Below are positions 34,627 to 45,000 of a stretch of DNA of 64,000 nucleotides, in pieces (positions within the stretch are counted from its first letter, which is position 1; each line of letters begins with the position of its first letter). Source of the DNA: Streptomyces sp. MJM8645 (GTDB lineage: Bacteria; Actinomycetota; Actinomycetes; Streptomycetales; Streptomycetaceae); assembly GCF_001625365.1 (NCBI RefSeq), contig NZ_LJJF01000001.1, positions 2,108,001 through 2,172,000 of the forward strand, given 5' to 3'. Both the position numbers and the translations under genes were made by a program. Below the pieces are notes generated by a model. It saw only the letters and a list, made by a program, of their open reading frames with translations. It made no database searches and had not been told where the DNA came from.

Positions 34627-35370
34627 ATGCCCCAGCAGATCGCCGTCGTCACCGGAGCCGGGAGCGGAGTGGGCCGGGCCGTGGCGGTCGAACTGGCCGC
34701 GGCCGGCTGGCGGCTGGTGCTGGCCGGCCGGCGGGCCGAGCTGCTGCGGGAGACCGCCCGCCTGAGCGGCACGCCGACCGCGGTGGTGCCGACCGACGTC
34801 ACCGACCCGGCGGCGGTGGACGCGCTGTTCGCCGCAGCCGTCGAGCGCTTCGGCCGGGTGGACCTGCTGTTCAACAACGCCGGCACCTTCGGCGCGGCCG
34901 TGCCGGTGGAGGATCTGGAGGTCGAGGCCTGGCGGGCGGTGGTCGACCTCAACCTGACCGGGGCGTTCCTCTGCGCCCGGGCCGCGTTCCGGCAGATGAA
35001 GGCGCAGGACCCGCAGGGCGGCCGGATCGTCAACAACGGCTCGATCTCGGCGCACGTCCCGCGCCCGCACTCGATCGCCTACACCGCGACCAAGCACGCC
35101 GTCACCGGGCTGACCAAGTCGCTGTCGCTGGACGGCCGCCCGTACCGGATCGCCTGCGGGCAGATCGACATCGGCAACGCGGCGACCGACATGACCGCCG
35201 CGATGAGCACCGGGGTGCGGCAGGCGGACGGGCGGCTCGCGGTCGAGCCGACCATGGACGTGGCCGACGTGGCCCGCACCGTCCGGCACATGGCCGAACT
35301 GCCGCTGGAGGCCAACGTGCAGTTCGCCACCGTGATGGCGACCGCCATGCCGTACGTCGGACGGGGTTAG
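34627..35370 (+). CDS. SDR family oxidoreductase
   Basis: Classical short-chain dehydrogenase/reductase of 247 residues. The cofactor motif [18 protein letters not shown] is at the N-terminus with Arg residues after the second strand ([11 protein letters not shown]), favouring NADP(H). NNAG, the catalytic serine in [10 protein letters not shown] and Tyr/Lys in [10 protein letters not shown] follow. CAGGAG precedes ATG 34627. Convergent with the acyl-CoA-synthetase-like gene; a joint pathway is not proven. Confidence 0.9.
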   Translation: MPQQIAVVTGAGSGVGRAVAVELAAAGWRLVLAGRRAELLRETARLSGTPTAVVPTDVTDPAAVDALFAAAVERFGRVDLLFNNAGTFGAAVPVEDLEVEAWRAVVDLNLTGAFLCARAAFRQMKAQDPQGGRIVNNGSISAHVPRPHSIAYTATKHAVTGLTKSLSLDGRPYRIACGQIDIGNAATDMTAAMSTGVRQADGRLAVEPTMDVADVARTVRHMAELPLEANVQFATVMATAMPYVGRG

Positions 35371-35393
35371 AGCCTGCCGTCGGCCTCCCGCCG

Positions 35394-36956
<1,563 letters not shown>

Positions 36957-37128
36957 GTCCCCACCCTAACCCAACCCCACGTCCAGGGGCGGGAGTTAGT
37001 TCCCGTGGTGATCACTCGTCGTGCGAGTAGCGGTAGCGGAGAGGACGAGGGGGGTGGTTCTCATCCCGCGATCGTGTCAGCGCCGCCTCGCCGGCCGAGG
37101 TTTGAACCTGCACGGCCACCCGCACGAG

Positions 37129-37160
37129 GGACCCCCGTCAGGCCAGGCTGACGGGGGTCC
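37129..37160. terminator. Terminator after alpha-amylase gene
   Basis: GGACCCCCGTCAG (37129-37141) pairs with CTGACGGGGGTCC (37148-37160) around a 6-nt loop. It lies 31 bp beyond the stop of the minus-strand amylase. Confidence 0.88.
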
Positions 37161-37190
37161 AGGGGCGGCCCGAGGGTGGCCGGACAGGGC

Positions 37191-38930
37191 CTACGGCCGC
37201 CAGGTGTCGTTCAGGGTGACCAGGCCCGAGGCCGGCGCGGTCGCCGTCCGGTTGGCCCCGGACTCCCAGGTCACCGCGCCGCTCGCGTCCTTGCGGACGT
37301 ACTTGTACTGGAAGGCCGTGCCGGCCGGCAGCGCGAGCGACAGCGACCAGACCGGGTAGCCGGCCGAGGAGAGCGGCAGCGCCTTGGCCGGGTCCCAGCC
37401 GCCGAGCGCGGCGACGTCGCCGACCACGTAGACGTTCTGGCCGTTGACGGTGGTCGCGTTGACGTTGAACGAGGCGCCGGAGGTGCTGGCCGCCCCGCCC
37501 GGGACGTACAGCGCGATCGCGTCGCCCGCGCCGACCGTCGCGGTGAACTGCCCGTTGGCGCCCACCTGGTAGGTCGGGCCGGTGCAGCCGCCGCCCGGCT
37601 GCGGGTCGCCGTGCTGGATGTCGCAGTAGGTGCCGGCCGCGAGCCCGGTCTGGAAGGTCCGGGTGATCGGGCCGCTCTCGTGGTTGAGCGCGACGTAGCC
37701 CTTGTTGCCGCGGCCGAAGGCGATCGCGTTGTTGCCGTTGGACCACCAGTTGGTCACGCCGGTGCCCGCGACGGCGTTGCGGAAGCCGACCATGTTGGCA
37801 ATCTGCCGCCAGGCGTGGGTGCAGTTCCAGCCGTCCTGGTAGCAGGCGTTGACGGTGCCGCCGTTGGGCGGGCCGTCGTCGTTGTTGGTGAAGGCGTAGC
37901 CGGAGTAGACGTTGGGCGCGCCGTACGGCGAGGCGAGCAGGAAGACGTTGGCCAGCGTGTAGGTGTTGCCGTAGGTGTAGTTGAGGGTGGAGCCGTTGCG
38001 CTCGGTGTCCCAGTTGTCGATGAAGGAGCGCGCCTGCCCGCTCGGCAGGTACCCCCAGGAGGCGCCCCAGCCGGACAGGTTGGCGAGCTTGTCGCTGGTG
38101 AACATCCGCTTGAGGTCGGTGCCGACGCGGAACTCGTCGACGTCGCCGGTGCCGGTGTACTCGGTGGGCTGGACCGGTTCGCCGGCGCCGTAGATGACCT
38201 CCTGCACCCAGTAGGCCTTGGGGTTGGCCGTCTTCGCCTTGATCGCGGCGAGGTCGCCGGCGGCGATGTGCTTGGCGGCGTCGATCCGGTAGCCGTCGAC
38301 GCCGAGCGAGCCCAGGTCGTCCAGGTAGCGGGCGATGGTCTGCTGGACGTACGCGCTGCCGGTGTCGAGGTCCGCGAGGTTGACCAGCTCGCAGTTCTGC
38401 ACGTTGGAGCGGTCCTGGTAGTTGGTGATCGGCTGGCGGCAGGAGTGGAAGTCCTGGTCCTGGTAGGTGCCGGGGTAGGTGTACTTGGTGTACGCGGTGC
38501 CGCCGGTGCCGGTGCCGGAGCCGGCCGTCATGTGGTTGACGACGGCGTCGGCGATGACCTTGACCCCGGCGGCGTGGCAGGTGTCGACCATGTTCTTGAA
38601 GGACGTCCGGTCGCCGAGCCGCCCGGCGATCCGGTAGCTGACGGGCTGGTAGGAGGTCCACCACTGCGGACCCTGGATGTGCTCCTGGGGCGGCGAGACC
38701 TCGACGAAGCCGTAGCCCTTCGGGCCGAGCGTCGAGGTGCAGGCCTGGGCGACGGAGTCGAAGCGCCACTCGAAGAGGGTGGCGGTGACGTCCTTGCCGT
38801 TGTTGGCGGGTGGGGCGGCCTGGGCGGCGGGGGCGCCGAGGGAGGTGGCGAGCGAGAGCGCCAGGGCCGCCGAGGCGGCGAGGGCGCCGGCCGCGCGGGC
38901 GGTCCGGCGGGTGGGGGCGGTGGTGACCAC
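37191..38930 (-). CDS. Secreted alpha-amylase (GH13) with C-terminal starch-binding domain
   Basis: Extracellular endo-acting amylase of 579 residues. A twin-Arg-like basic N-terminus ([12 protein letters not shown]) and hydrophobic helix end at AQAAP around residue 39. GH13 region I is [12 protein letters not shown], region [15 protein letters not shown] (nucleophile Asp), region III VQEVIYG (Glu), region [14 protein letters not shown] (second Asp). Residues about 480-579 are a CBM20 starch-binding domain ([31 protein letters not shown]). In region IV a Trp stands where most GH13 enzymes have His. The start is the N-terminal methionine at 38930 with AGGAG just upstream. The gene has its own promoter and operator-like repeats. 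Confidence 0.95.
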   Translation of the reverse strand: MVTTAPTRRTARAAGALAASAALALSLATSLGAPAAQAAPPANNGKDVTATLFEWRFDSVAQACTSTLGPKGYGFVEVSPPQEHIQGPQWWTSYQPVSYRIAGRLGDRTSFKNMVDTCHAAGVKVIADAVVNHMTAGSGTGTGGTAYTKYTYPGTYQDQDFHSCRQPITNYQDRSNVQNCELVNLADLDTGSAYVQQTIARYLDDLGSLGVDGYRIDAAKHIAAGDLAAIKAKTANPKAYWVQEVIYGAGEPVQPTEYTGTGDVDEFRVGTDLKRMFTSDKLANLSGWGASWGYLPSGQARSFIDNWDTERNGSTLNYTYGNTYTLANVFLLASPYGAPNVYSGYAFTNNDDGPPNGGTVNACYQDGWNCTHAWRQIANMVGFRNAVAGTGVTNWWSNGNNAIAFGRGNKGYVALNHESGPITRTFQTGLAAGTYCDIQHGDPQPGGGCTGPTYQVGANGQFTATVGAGDAIALYVPGGAASTSGASFNVNATTVNGQNVYVVGDVAALGGWDPAKALPLSSAGYPVWSLSLALPAGTAFQYKYVRKDASGAVTWESGANRTATAPASGLVTLNDTWRP

Positions 38931-38977
38931 GTCGTCTCCTGGGGGTGGCTGGGGTGGGGGCAGCCGGGGATGAGCTG

Positions 38978-39061
38978 TGCAGGAAGAGCTATGCAGGAAG
39001 TTTCTGTAACTTGCCGGAAACTTGCAGCGCTGAACCTAGGGCCGCCGGGAGAGAGCGTCAA
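38978..39061 (-). promoter_or_regulatory. Amylase promoter with TGCA-type repeats
   Basis: On the minus strand TTGACG (39056-39061), a 17-nt spacer and TAGGTT (39033-39038) form a good vegetative promoter. Downstream of it, in the leader, are CTGCAAG (about 39020-39026), GGCAAG and two copies of CTTCCTGCA (38992-39000 and 38978-38986). Such repeats at streptomycete amylase promoters are known targets of the LacI-type maltose regulator (MalR/Reg1); that identity here is inferred. Confidence 0.7.
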
Positions 39062-39110
39062 GGGCCTGGGAGGAACGTTTCTGCACCACCTGGGCCCGGA
39101 CGCACGACAA

Positions 39111-39138
39111 GGGCCCGGCAGCCGTAGCCGCCGGGCCC
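39111..39138. terminator. Terminator after M4 metalloprotease gene
   Basis: GGGCCCGGC (39111-39119) pairs with GCCGGGCCC (39130-39138). It lies about 45 bp after the stop of the minus-strand protease gene. Confidence 0.75.
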
Positions 39139-39183
39139 CTCACCTGTCCTGGTTCACCGGGCCCGCGGGGGCCCGGTCCGGAC

Positions 39184-41520
39184 TCAGCCGGTCTGGATGG
39201 AGGTGTCGTCGATCACGAAGCTCGTCTGCAGCGAGGCGTCCTCGGTGCCGGTGAACTTCAGGGTGACCGTCTGGCCCGCGTAGGACGAGAGGTCGAAGGT
39301 CCGCTGCTGGTAGCCCGCCGCGGCGTCCACGTTGGAGTACGTCTTCAGCGTGGTCCCGTTCACCGACACGGCCAGCTTGTCGTACGCGGTGCTGCCCGAC
39401 TCAGCGGTGTCGATGTGCAGCCAGAAGCTCAGCGTCGCCTTGCAGCCCGCCGGGATCGTCACCGTCTGCGCCAGCGTGTCGGTGTGCGAGGAACCGTAGC
39501 CGTTCAGCCACGCCTTCCACGAACCACCGTGCGCCGCCTGCGAGGAGCTGTTGTCCACCACACCGGAGCTGGTCGTCCACGGCGCCGCCGAACCCGTCTC
39601 GAAGCCCGCGTTGCCCAGCAGCTGCGCCGGCGTGCAGGTACCGCCACCGCCACCGGTCACCGTCCACGTGAAGCTGGCGGTACCGGACTTGCCCGCCGAG
39701 TCCTTCACCGTCACCGTCACGTTCGACGAGCCCGCCGTGGTGGCGGTACCGGTGATCGCGCCGGTCGAGGCGTTGATCGCCAGCCCGGCCGGCAGGCCCG
39801 TGGCGCTGTACGACAGCGGCGCGGTACCACCGGAAGCGTTGATCTGGAGGTTCACCGCACCGCCGACCGCGGTGGACTGGTTGCCCGGGCTGGTGACGGT
39901 GATGCCGCCCGGGTTGGGCAGCGAGCCGACGCTGACGGCGGCCCAGGCGGTGGCGACCGCGTTGTACTCGGCGCTGTTCGCGCCGTACAGGTCGGTGGCC
40001 GCGTTCAGGGTCGCGGTGCGGGCGGCGGCGTAGTTGGTGGTGGAGGTCATGTACGCGGTCAGCGCCTTGTACCAGACCTGCAGCGCCTTGTCGCGGCCGA
40101 TGCCGGTGACGGTGATGTTGTTGACCGTCGGGCTGTTGTAGTTGAAGCCGTTGATGGTCTTCGCGCCGCTGCCCTCGGACAGCAGGTAGAAGAAGTGGTT
40201 GGCGACACCGGACGAGTAGTGCACGTCCAGGTTGCCGACGCCCGAGTACCAGGAGTCGGCCGAGGTGCCGTCCTTGGAGGGCTTGTCCATGTAGCGCAGC
40301 GGCGTGCCGTTGCCGTTGATGTCGATCAGCTCGCCGATGAGGTAGTTCGGCGGGTTGGCGGGCAGGTTGGCGTAGAACTCGACGCCGGTGCCCATGATGT
40401 CGGAGGTCGCCTCGTTGAGGCCGCCGGACTCGCCCGAGTAGTTCAGGTTGGCGGTGGCGGAGGTGACGCCGTGGCTCATCTCGTGGCCGGAGACGTCGAG
40501 TTCGGTCAGCGGGTGGGTGTCGCCCGAGCCGTCGCCGTACGTCATGCAGAAGCAGCTGTCGTCCCAGAACGCGTTGACGTAGCCGGTGTCGTAGTGGACC
40601 CGGCTCATCGCGCCGACGCCGTCGTTCTTGATGCCCGTGCGGCCGAAGGAGTTCTTGTAGAAGTCCCAGGTGACGGCGGCACCGTACTGGGCGTCGACGG
40701 CGGCGGACTCGCGGTTGCTGGCCTGGCCGTTGCCCCAGGTGTCGCTCGACTTGCTGAACAGCGTGCCGTTGCCGGAGGTGCCGTTCTTCATGTCGGTGGT
40801 GTACTGGCCGCCGCGGGTGGCGTCCTTCAGCGAGTACGTCGAGCCGCTCTGGGTGGTGGTCAGCGGCACGTTGCCGACGAACACGCCGTTGCCGGTGCCG
40901 CGCTTGATGCCGTCGGCCTTGCTGAGCACGTCACCGGTCTTGGCGTCGGTGACCACGTGCAGCTTGCTCGGGGTGCCGTCGGACTCGCGGCCGGAGACGA
41001 CGGTCTCCCAGGCGAGCTTCGGGGTGCCGTCGGCGGCCCAGACGACCAGGCGCGGCGCGGTGTCGACGGCGGCGCCCTGCTCGGCGGCGAGCGCGGCGGC
41101 CTGGGCCTTCGGCGCGGCCTGGGCCGGCGTGGTGTCGACGCCGCCGAGGTTGGCCTCGCTGGCCTTGGTCACGCTCTTGGTGGCGCCCGCGGCGTCCTGG
41201 TGGACGATCAGGTCGCCGCCGAGCACCGGGAGTCCGGCGTAGGTGCGCTCGTAGCGCAGGTGGCGGCCGCCGTTGACGTCCTGGACGACGTCCTTGGTGA
41301 CCAGCTTCTCCTGGCTGCTCAGGCCCAGGGCCTGGGCGAAGGACGCGGACTGCTGGTTCGCGGAGGCGATCAGCGCGGCCCGGGTCGACTGCTGGGCGGC
41401 GACGGCGGACGGGGCGTCGGGCGTCGCGGCCTGCGCGATGACCGGTATGCCGGTCACCAGCAGCGCGGTGGTTGCGGCCATGACAACCGCGGCCTTCCGG
41501 GCGTGAGCGTAACGGGACAT
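39184..41520 (-). CDS. Secreted M4-family (thermolysin-like) metalloprotease with C-terminal accessory domains
   Basis: Zinc endopeptidase precursor of 778 residues. The signal peptide spans about residues 1-31 (AAVVMAATTALLVTGIPVIA-QAA). An FTP/PepSY propeptide follows (LRYERTYAGLPVLGGDLIVH). The M4 catalytic domain has the zinc motif in DVSGHEMSHGVT, the third ligand in GGLNEATSDIMG and the active-site His in VHYSSGVANHFFYL. After about residue 560 comes an Ig-like putative-cadherin/He_PIG repeat (GLPAGLAINASTGAITGTA) and a terminal beta-sandwich domain (NAGFETGSAAPWTTSSG ... GQTVTLKFTGTED) of carbohydrate- or substrate-binding type. ATG 41520 follows AAGGAG. Confidence 0.95.
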   Translation of the reverse strand: MSRYAHARKAAVVMAATTALLVTGIPVIAQAATPDAPSAVAAQQSTRAALIASANQQSASFAQALGLSSQEKLVTKDVVQDVNGGRHLRYERTYAGLPVLGGDLIVHQDAAGATKSVTKASEANLGGVDTTPAQAAPKAQAAALAAEQGAAVDTAPRLVVWAADGTPKLAWETVVSGRESDGTPSKLHVVTDAKTGDVLSKADGIKRGTGNGVFVGNVPLTTTQSGSTYSLKDATRGGQYTTDMKNGTSGNGTLFSKSSDTWGNGQASNRESAAVDAQYGAAVTWDFYKNSFGRTGIKNDGVGAMSRVHYDTGYVNAFWDDSCFCMTYGDGSGDTHPLTELDVSGHEMSHGVTSATANLNYSGESGGLNEATSDIMGTGVEFYANLPANPPNYLIGELIDINGNGTPLRYMDKPSKDGTSADSWYSGVGNLDVHYSSGVANHFFYLLSEGSGAKTINGFNYNSPTVNNITVTGIGRDKALQVWYKALTAYMTSTTNYAAARTATLNAATDLYGANSAEYNAVATAWAAVSVGSLPNPGGITVTSPGNQSTAVGGAVNLQINASGGTAPLSYSATGLPAGLAINASTGAITGTATTAGSSNVTVTVKDSAGKSGTASFTWTVTGGGGGTCTPAQLLGNAGFETGSAAPWTTSSGVVDNSSSQAAHGGSWKAWLNGYGSSHTDTLAQTVTIPAGCKATLSFWLHIDTAESGSTAYDKLAVSVNGTTLKTYSNVDAAAGYQQRTFDLSSYAGQTVTLKFTGTEDASLQTSFVIDDTSIQTG

Positions 41521-42012
41521 GCGGACTCCTTTTCCGACCGGCGCGGGTTCGCACCGGTGGAGAGAAACCTGGGCCGCGGGGTTGCGGCGCAGTGGGGGCC
41601 CCCGCCCGGGGTGTGCGACGGGGGTGCGGTTGCGGTGCTCACAAGTCGTGGCAGGTTTGGGACGCGCTGCACCTGATCTGGTCGGCTGCACCGGGGGGTG
41701 GGGCCCCCTCGTCTGCAGCCGCAGGAATCGTGGCAGCAAACGAGTCGTCAATGACAGATGCATGCCACGGAATGGCCGATTCATTACCGAAACCGTATGC
41801 ATGACTGTTCATCAGTTGTGTTACCCCTTTGAGAACTCATGAACACGGTTTTCATGATCCGGGGAATGTTCGATCACTTCCGGAAGTCACTGACCAGCGC
41901 TCAGGGCCCCCGCCCGCGCCACCCGGCGGCCGACGGCACCGGGCGGGGGCGGCACATCACGCTTCCGGCCGTGCCATCGGTGCTTTCCGGCCACCGGGCG
42001 GCCAAAACGAAA
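41521..42012. other. Upstream region of the protease gene
   Basis: About 490 bp with no convincing gene; strikingly AT-richer between 41730 and 41880. On the minus strand TTGACG occurs at about 41739-41744 with no clear -10, and TCATGA occurs twice 9 nt apart (41838-41858). The protease promoter should lie here, giving a leader of roughly 200 nt. Nothing else was recognised. Confidence 0.45.
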
Positions 42013-42049
42013 CGGGTCCCGCGCCGCCACAACGGCGGTGCGGGACCCG
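42013..42049. terminator. Terminator after amylase-pullulanase gene
   Basis: CGGGTCCCGCGCCGCC (42013-42028) pairs with GGCGGTGCGGGACCCG (42034-42049) with one G-T pair and a 5-nt loop. It lies 21 bp after the stop of the minus-strand gene. Confidence 0.9.
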
Positions 42050-42069
42050 GGGGTTCCGGAGTTCGTCGA

Positions 42070-45000
42070 TCAGCCCTGGACGAACACCGCCACGGTGCGG
42101 CCCGGCACGGTGAAGGTGCCGGTCGCGGCGTCGAAGCCGGACTGCTTCACCACCGCGTCCGCGCCGCCCGCCTGGACCGGGTGCAGGGCCTGGCCCGTCC
42201 CCTTCAGGGCCGCCACGGTCTGCGCCTGCGCGGTGGGCGTGGCGTTGAACACCACGGTGACGCCCTTCTCGGCGCCCTTCAGCCCGGTGCCGTCCAGGTG
42301 CAGGGTGATCACCCCGGGCGTCTCACCGGGCGTGCCGGAGAGCGGGTAGGACAGCCGCTGCTGGACGGCGGCCAGGGTGGGCAGCGAGAACAGCGGCGAG
42401 GACTGCTTGATCCGCAGGAACTCCTGGTACTGCGCGGAGGTCGCACGGATCTCGGCCGCCCCCACGGTCAGCCGCGGGTTCGCCAGCAGGGACTGCGCGG
42501 TCGGCCACATCTCCTTGTTGTCGGCCGCCGGCGGCAGGCCCCGGCCCCAGCCGTTGCCCTGCGTCGCGTCCCAGTGGATGGCGTTGAACCAGTCGCCCGA
42601 GTCGTAGGAGTTGGCGTCCAGCGACTTGGAGCGCAGCAGGTCGCTGCCGGCCTGGGCGAAGCCCGCGCCCTGGGTGAGCGCGGTGAGCGAGAGCCCGAGC
42701 GCCTGCATCCGGGCCCGGTCGGCGGGCGCGGTGCCGGTCGGCAGCTTGTACGCGAGCGCGTCGAACAGGTCGGTGTTGTCGTGGGCGTCCACGTACTCCA
42801 CCGCCTCGCCCGGCTTGGCCGCGTACCCGGTCGGGGCGCCGTTGTAGTCGACCTGCGCGCCGGTGACGGCCCGGCCCGAGCTGTCGGTGAAGGAGTAGCC
42901 GGCCAGGTTGCCGGCCAGTCCGACCTTCAGTTGGTCCATCTGGTGCAGCAGCCGGTCCTTCTGCTCCTGCGGGGTGCCGTTGGCGGGCGAGCCGTTGGGG
43001 TCGGTGTACAGGCCCGAGGCGAAGCCCTGCTGCGGGGCGGAGTTCAGCATGAAGTTGCCGCCGCGGGCGGCGTCGCGGAGCCGGTCGTCGAAGGTGGCGA
43101 TGCCGGTGCCGGCCAGGTTGAGCTGGGTGGCCTGTTCGAACCGGGCGTTGTTCGCGACGACGCCGAAGTTCCAGCCCTCGCCGTAGAGGAAGACGTTCTT
43201 CCCGTCGATGCCGTCCGAGGCGGGCGTCATCTTCCGCAGCGCGGCCTGCACGTCCAGCATGGTGGACTTCGGGTCCAGGCCCATCAGGTCGAAGCGGAAG
43301 CCGTCGACCTTGTACTCGCGGGCCCAGGTGGTCACCGAGTCGACCACGAGCCGGTTCATCATGGCGTGCTCGGGCGCGGTGTCGGCGCAGCAGCTGTCCG
43401 CGGTGACCTTGCCGTTGTCGTCCAACCGCTGGTAGTAGCCGGGGACGACCTTGTCCAGCACCGAGTGCTCGGCCTGGCCGCTGGCGGCGGTGTGGTTGTA
43501 GACCACGTCGAGCACCACCCGCAGCCCGGCCTCGTGCATCGCCTGCACCATCCGCCGGAATTCGACGGTGCGCGCCGTACCGTTCGTCTCGGTGGCGTAC
43601 GACCCCTCCGGCACGGTGTAGTGCAACGGGTCGTAGCCCCAGTTGTACGCGTCGTCGGCGGCGACGGCCGCCACGCATTCCTGCTGCTTCGGACCGTCCG
43701 GGGGCAGGGACTTGAGGTCGCAGGCCGGCAGCTTCTGGTCGGCCCGGTTCTCCCGGATGGTGGCGATGTCGAAGGTCGGCAGCAGGTGGACGGTGGTCAC
43801 CCCGGCCTGGGCGAGCTCCCGCAGGTGCCGCATGCCGGCCGACTGCGACTCGGTGAACGCCAGGTAGGTGCCGCGCTCGGCGGCCGGGACGGTGGTGTCC
43901 TCCACCGAGAAGTCCCGGACGTGCAGTTCCTGGATCTGCTGCTGCGCCGGCGGGACGGGCTCGGGGACGTTCTGCTCCTCCCAGCCCGCGGGCTTGAGCT
44001 CCTTGGCGGCGAGGTCGGCGACCAGGCTGCGCCTGGAATCGGTGGACAGCGCGACCGAGTACGGGTCGGTGACGGTGTTGACCACCACCTGCTGGACGGA
44101 GGGCGCCCAGACCTTCACCTGGTACAGGTAGTACTTGCCGTCCAACTCGCCCTTGTCGCGGACGACTTCCCAGACGCCGGTCTCGTCGTCCAGCTTCAGC
44201 GGCAGCGTCTTCGGGGTGCCGCCGGTCGCACTGTCGAAGACCTGGACGGACACCTCCTGCGCGGTCGGCGCCCACACCGACAGCGCCACCTTGCCGTTGT
44301 AGTAGGCCGGGCCGAAGTCCACCCGGCCGGTGCGGCGCGCGTAGAGGTCGTCCAGCACGCCGGGGGTCTGCACGCCGGTGGCGGCCAGCACGGCGCCACT
44401 GGGCAGGTGTTCGGTGAACAGCAGCTGGCTGCGCAGCGCGGCCGGGACGCGGGCGGTGTCCCGGGCGTCCACGGTGAAGGCCCGGTAGCCCGCCAGGTGC
44501 GGGAACGCGGCCTTCTGCGCGGCGGTCAGGCCGCCCTGGGCGGCGTTGAGCCGGATCCACCGGCCGGGCTTGGTCAGCACACCCTTGTCGGCGCGGATGC
44601 CGCCCTCGGGGTCGTACACCAGCTGGGCGCTGGTGCCGCCGGCCAGGGCCGCGTCGCCCGCGCCGTAGGCCGCCGGGACGACGACGGTCCTGGCGTCGAT
44701 CCACTGGGCCTTGGCGCTGCCGAGGTCCACCTGCGCGGAGGCGGCGGCGTTCTGCGGCAGCAGGTGGCCCTCGCGGCCGCCGAGCAGCCACACCTCGCGG
44801 CCGTCGACGGCGAGGTCCAGGGACTGGTCGGTGGGCAGGTCCTTGTCGTTGCCCTTGTGCAGGATGTAGCTGAGGCTGGTCGCGCCGGGGGCCAGCGGCA
44901 CCTCGAAGACGGCGCCGAAGGCGTCGCGGCGCACCGGCATCAGCGGCTTGCCCCAGTCGGTGGGGGTGGCGGCGCCGGTCCAGTCGTGCAGGCCCCAGCC

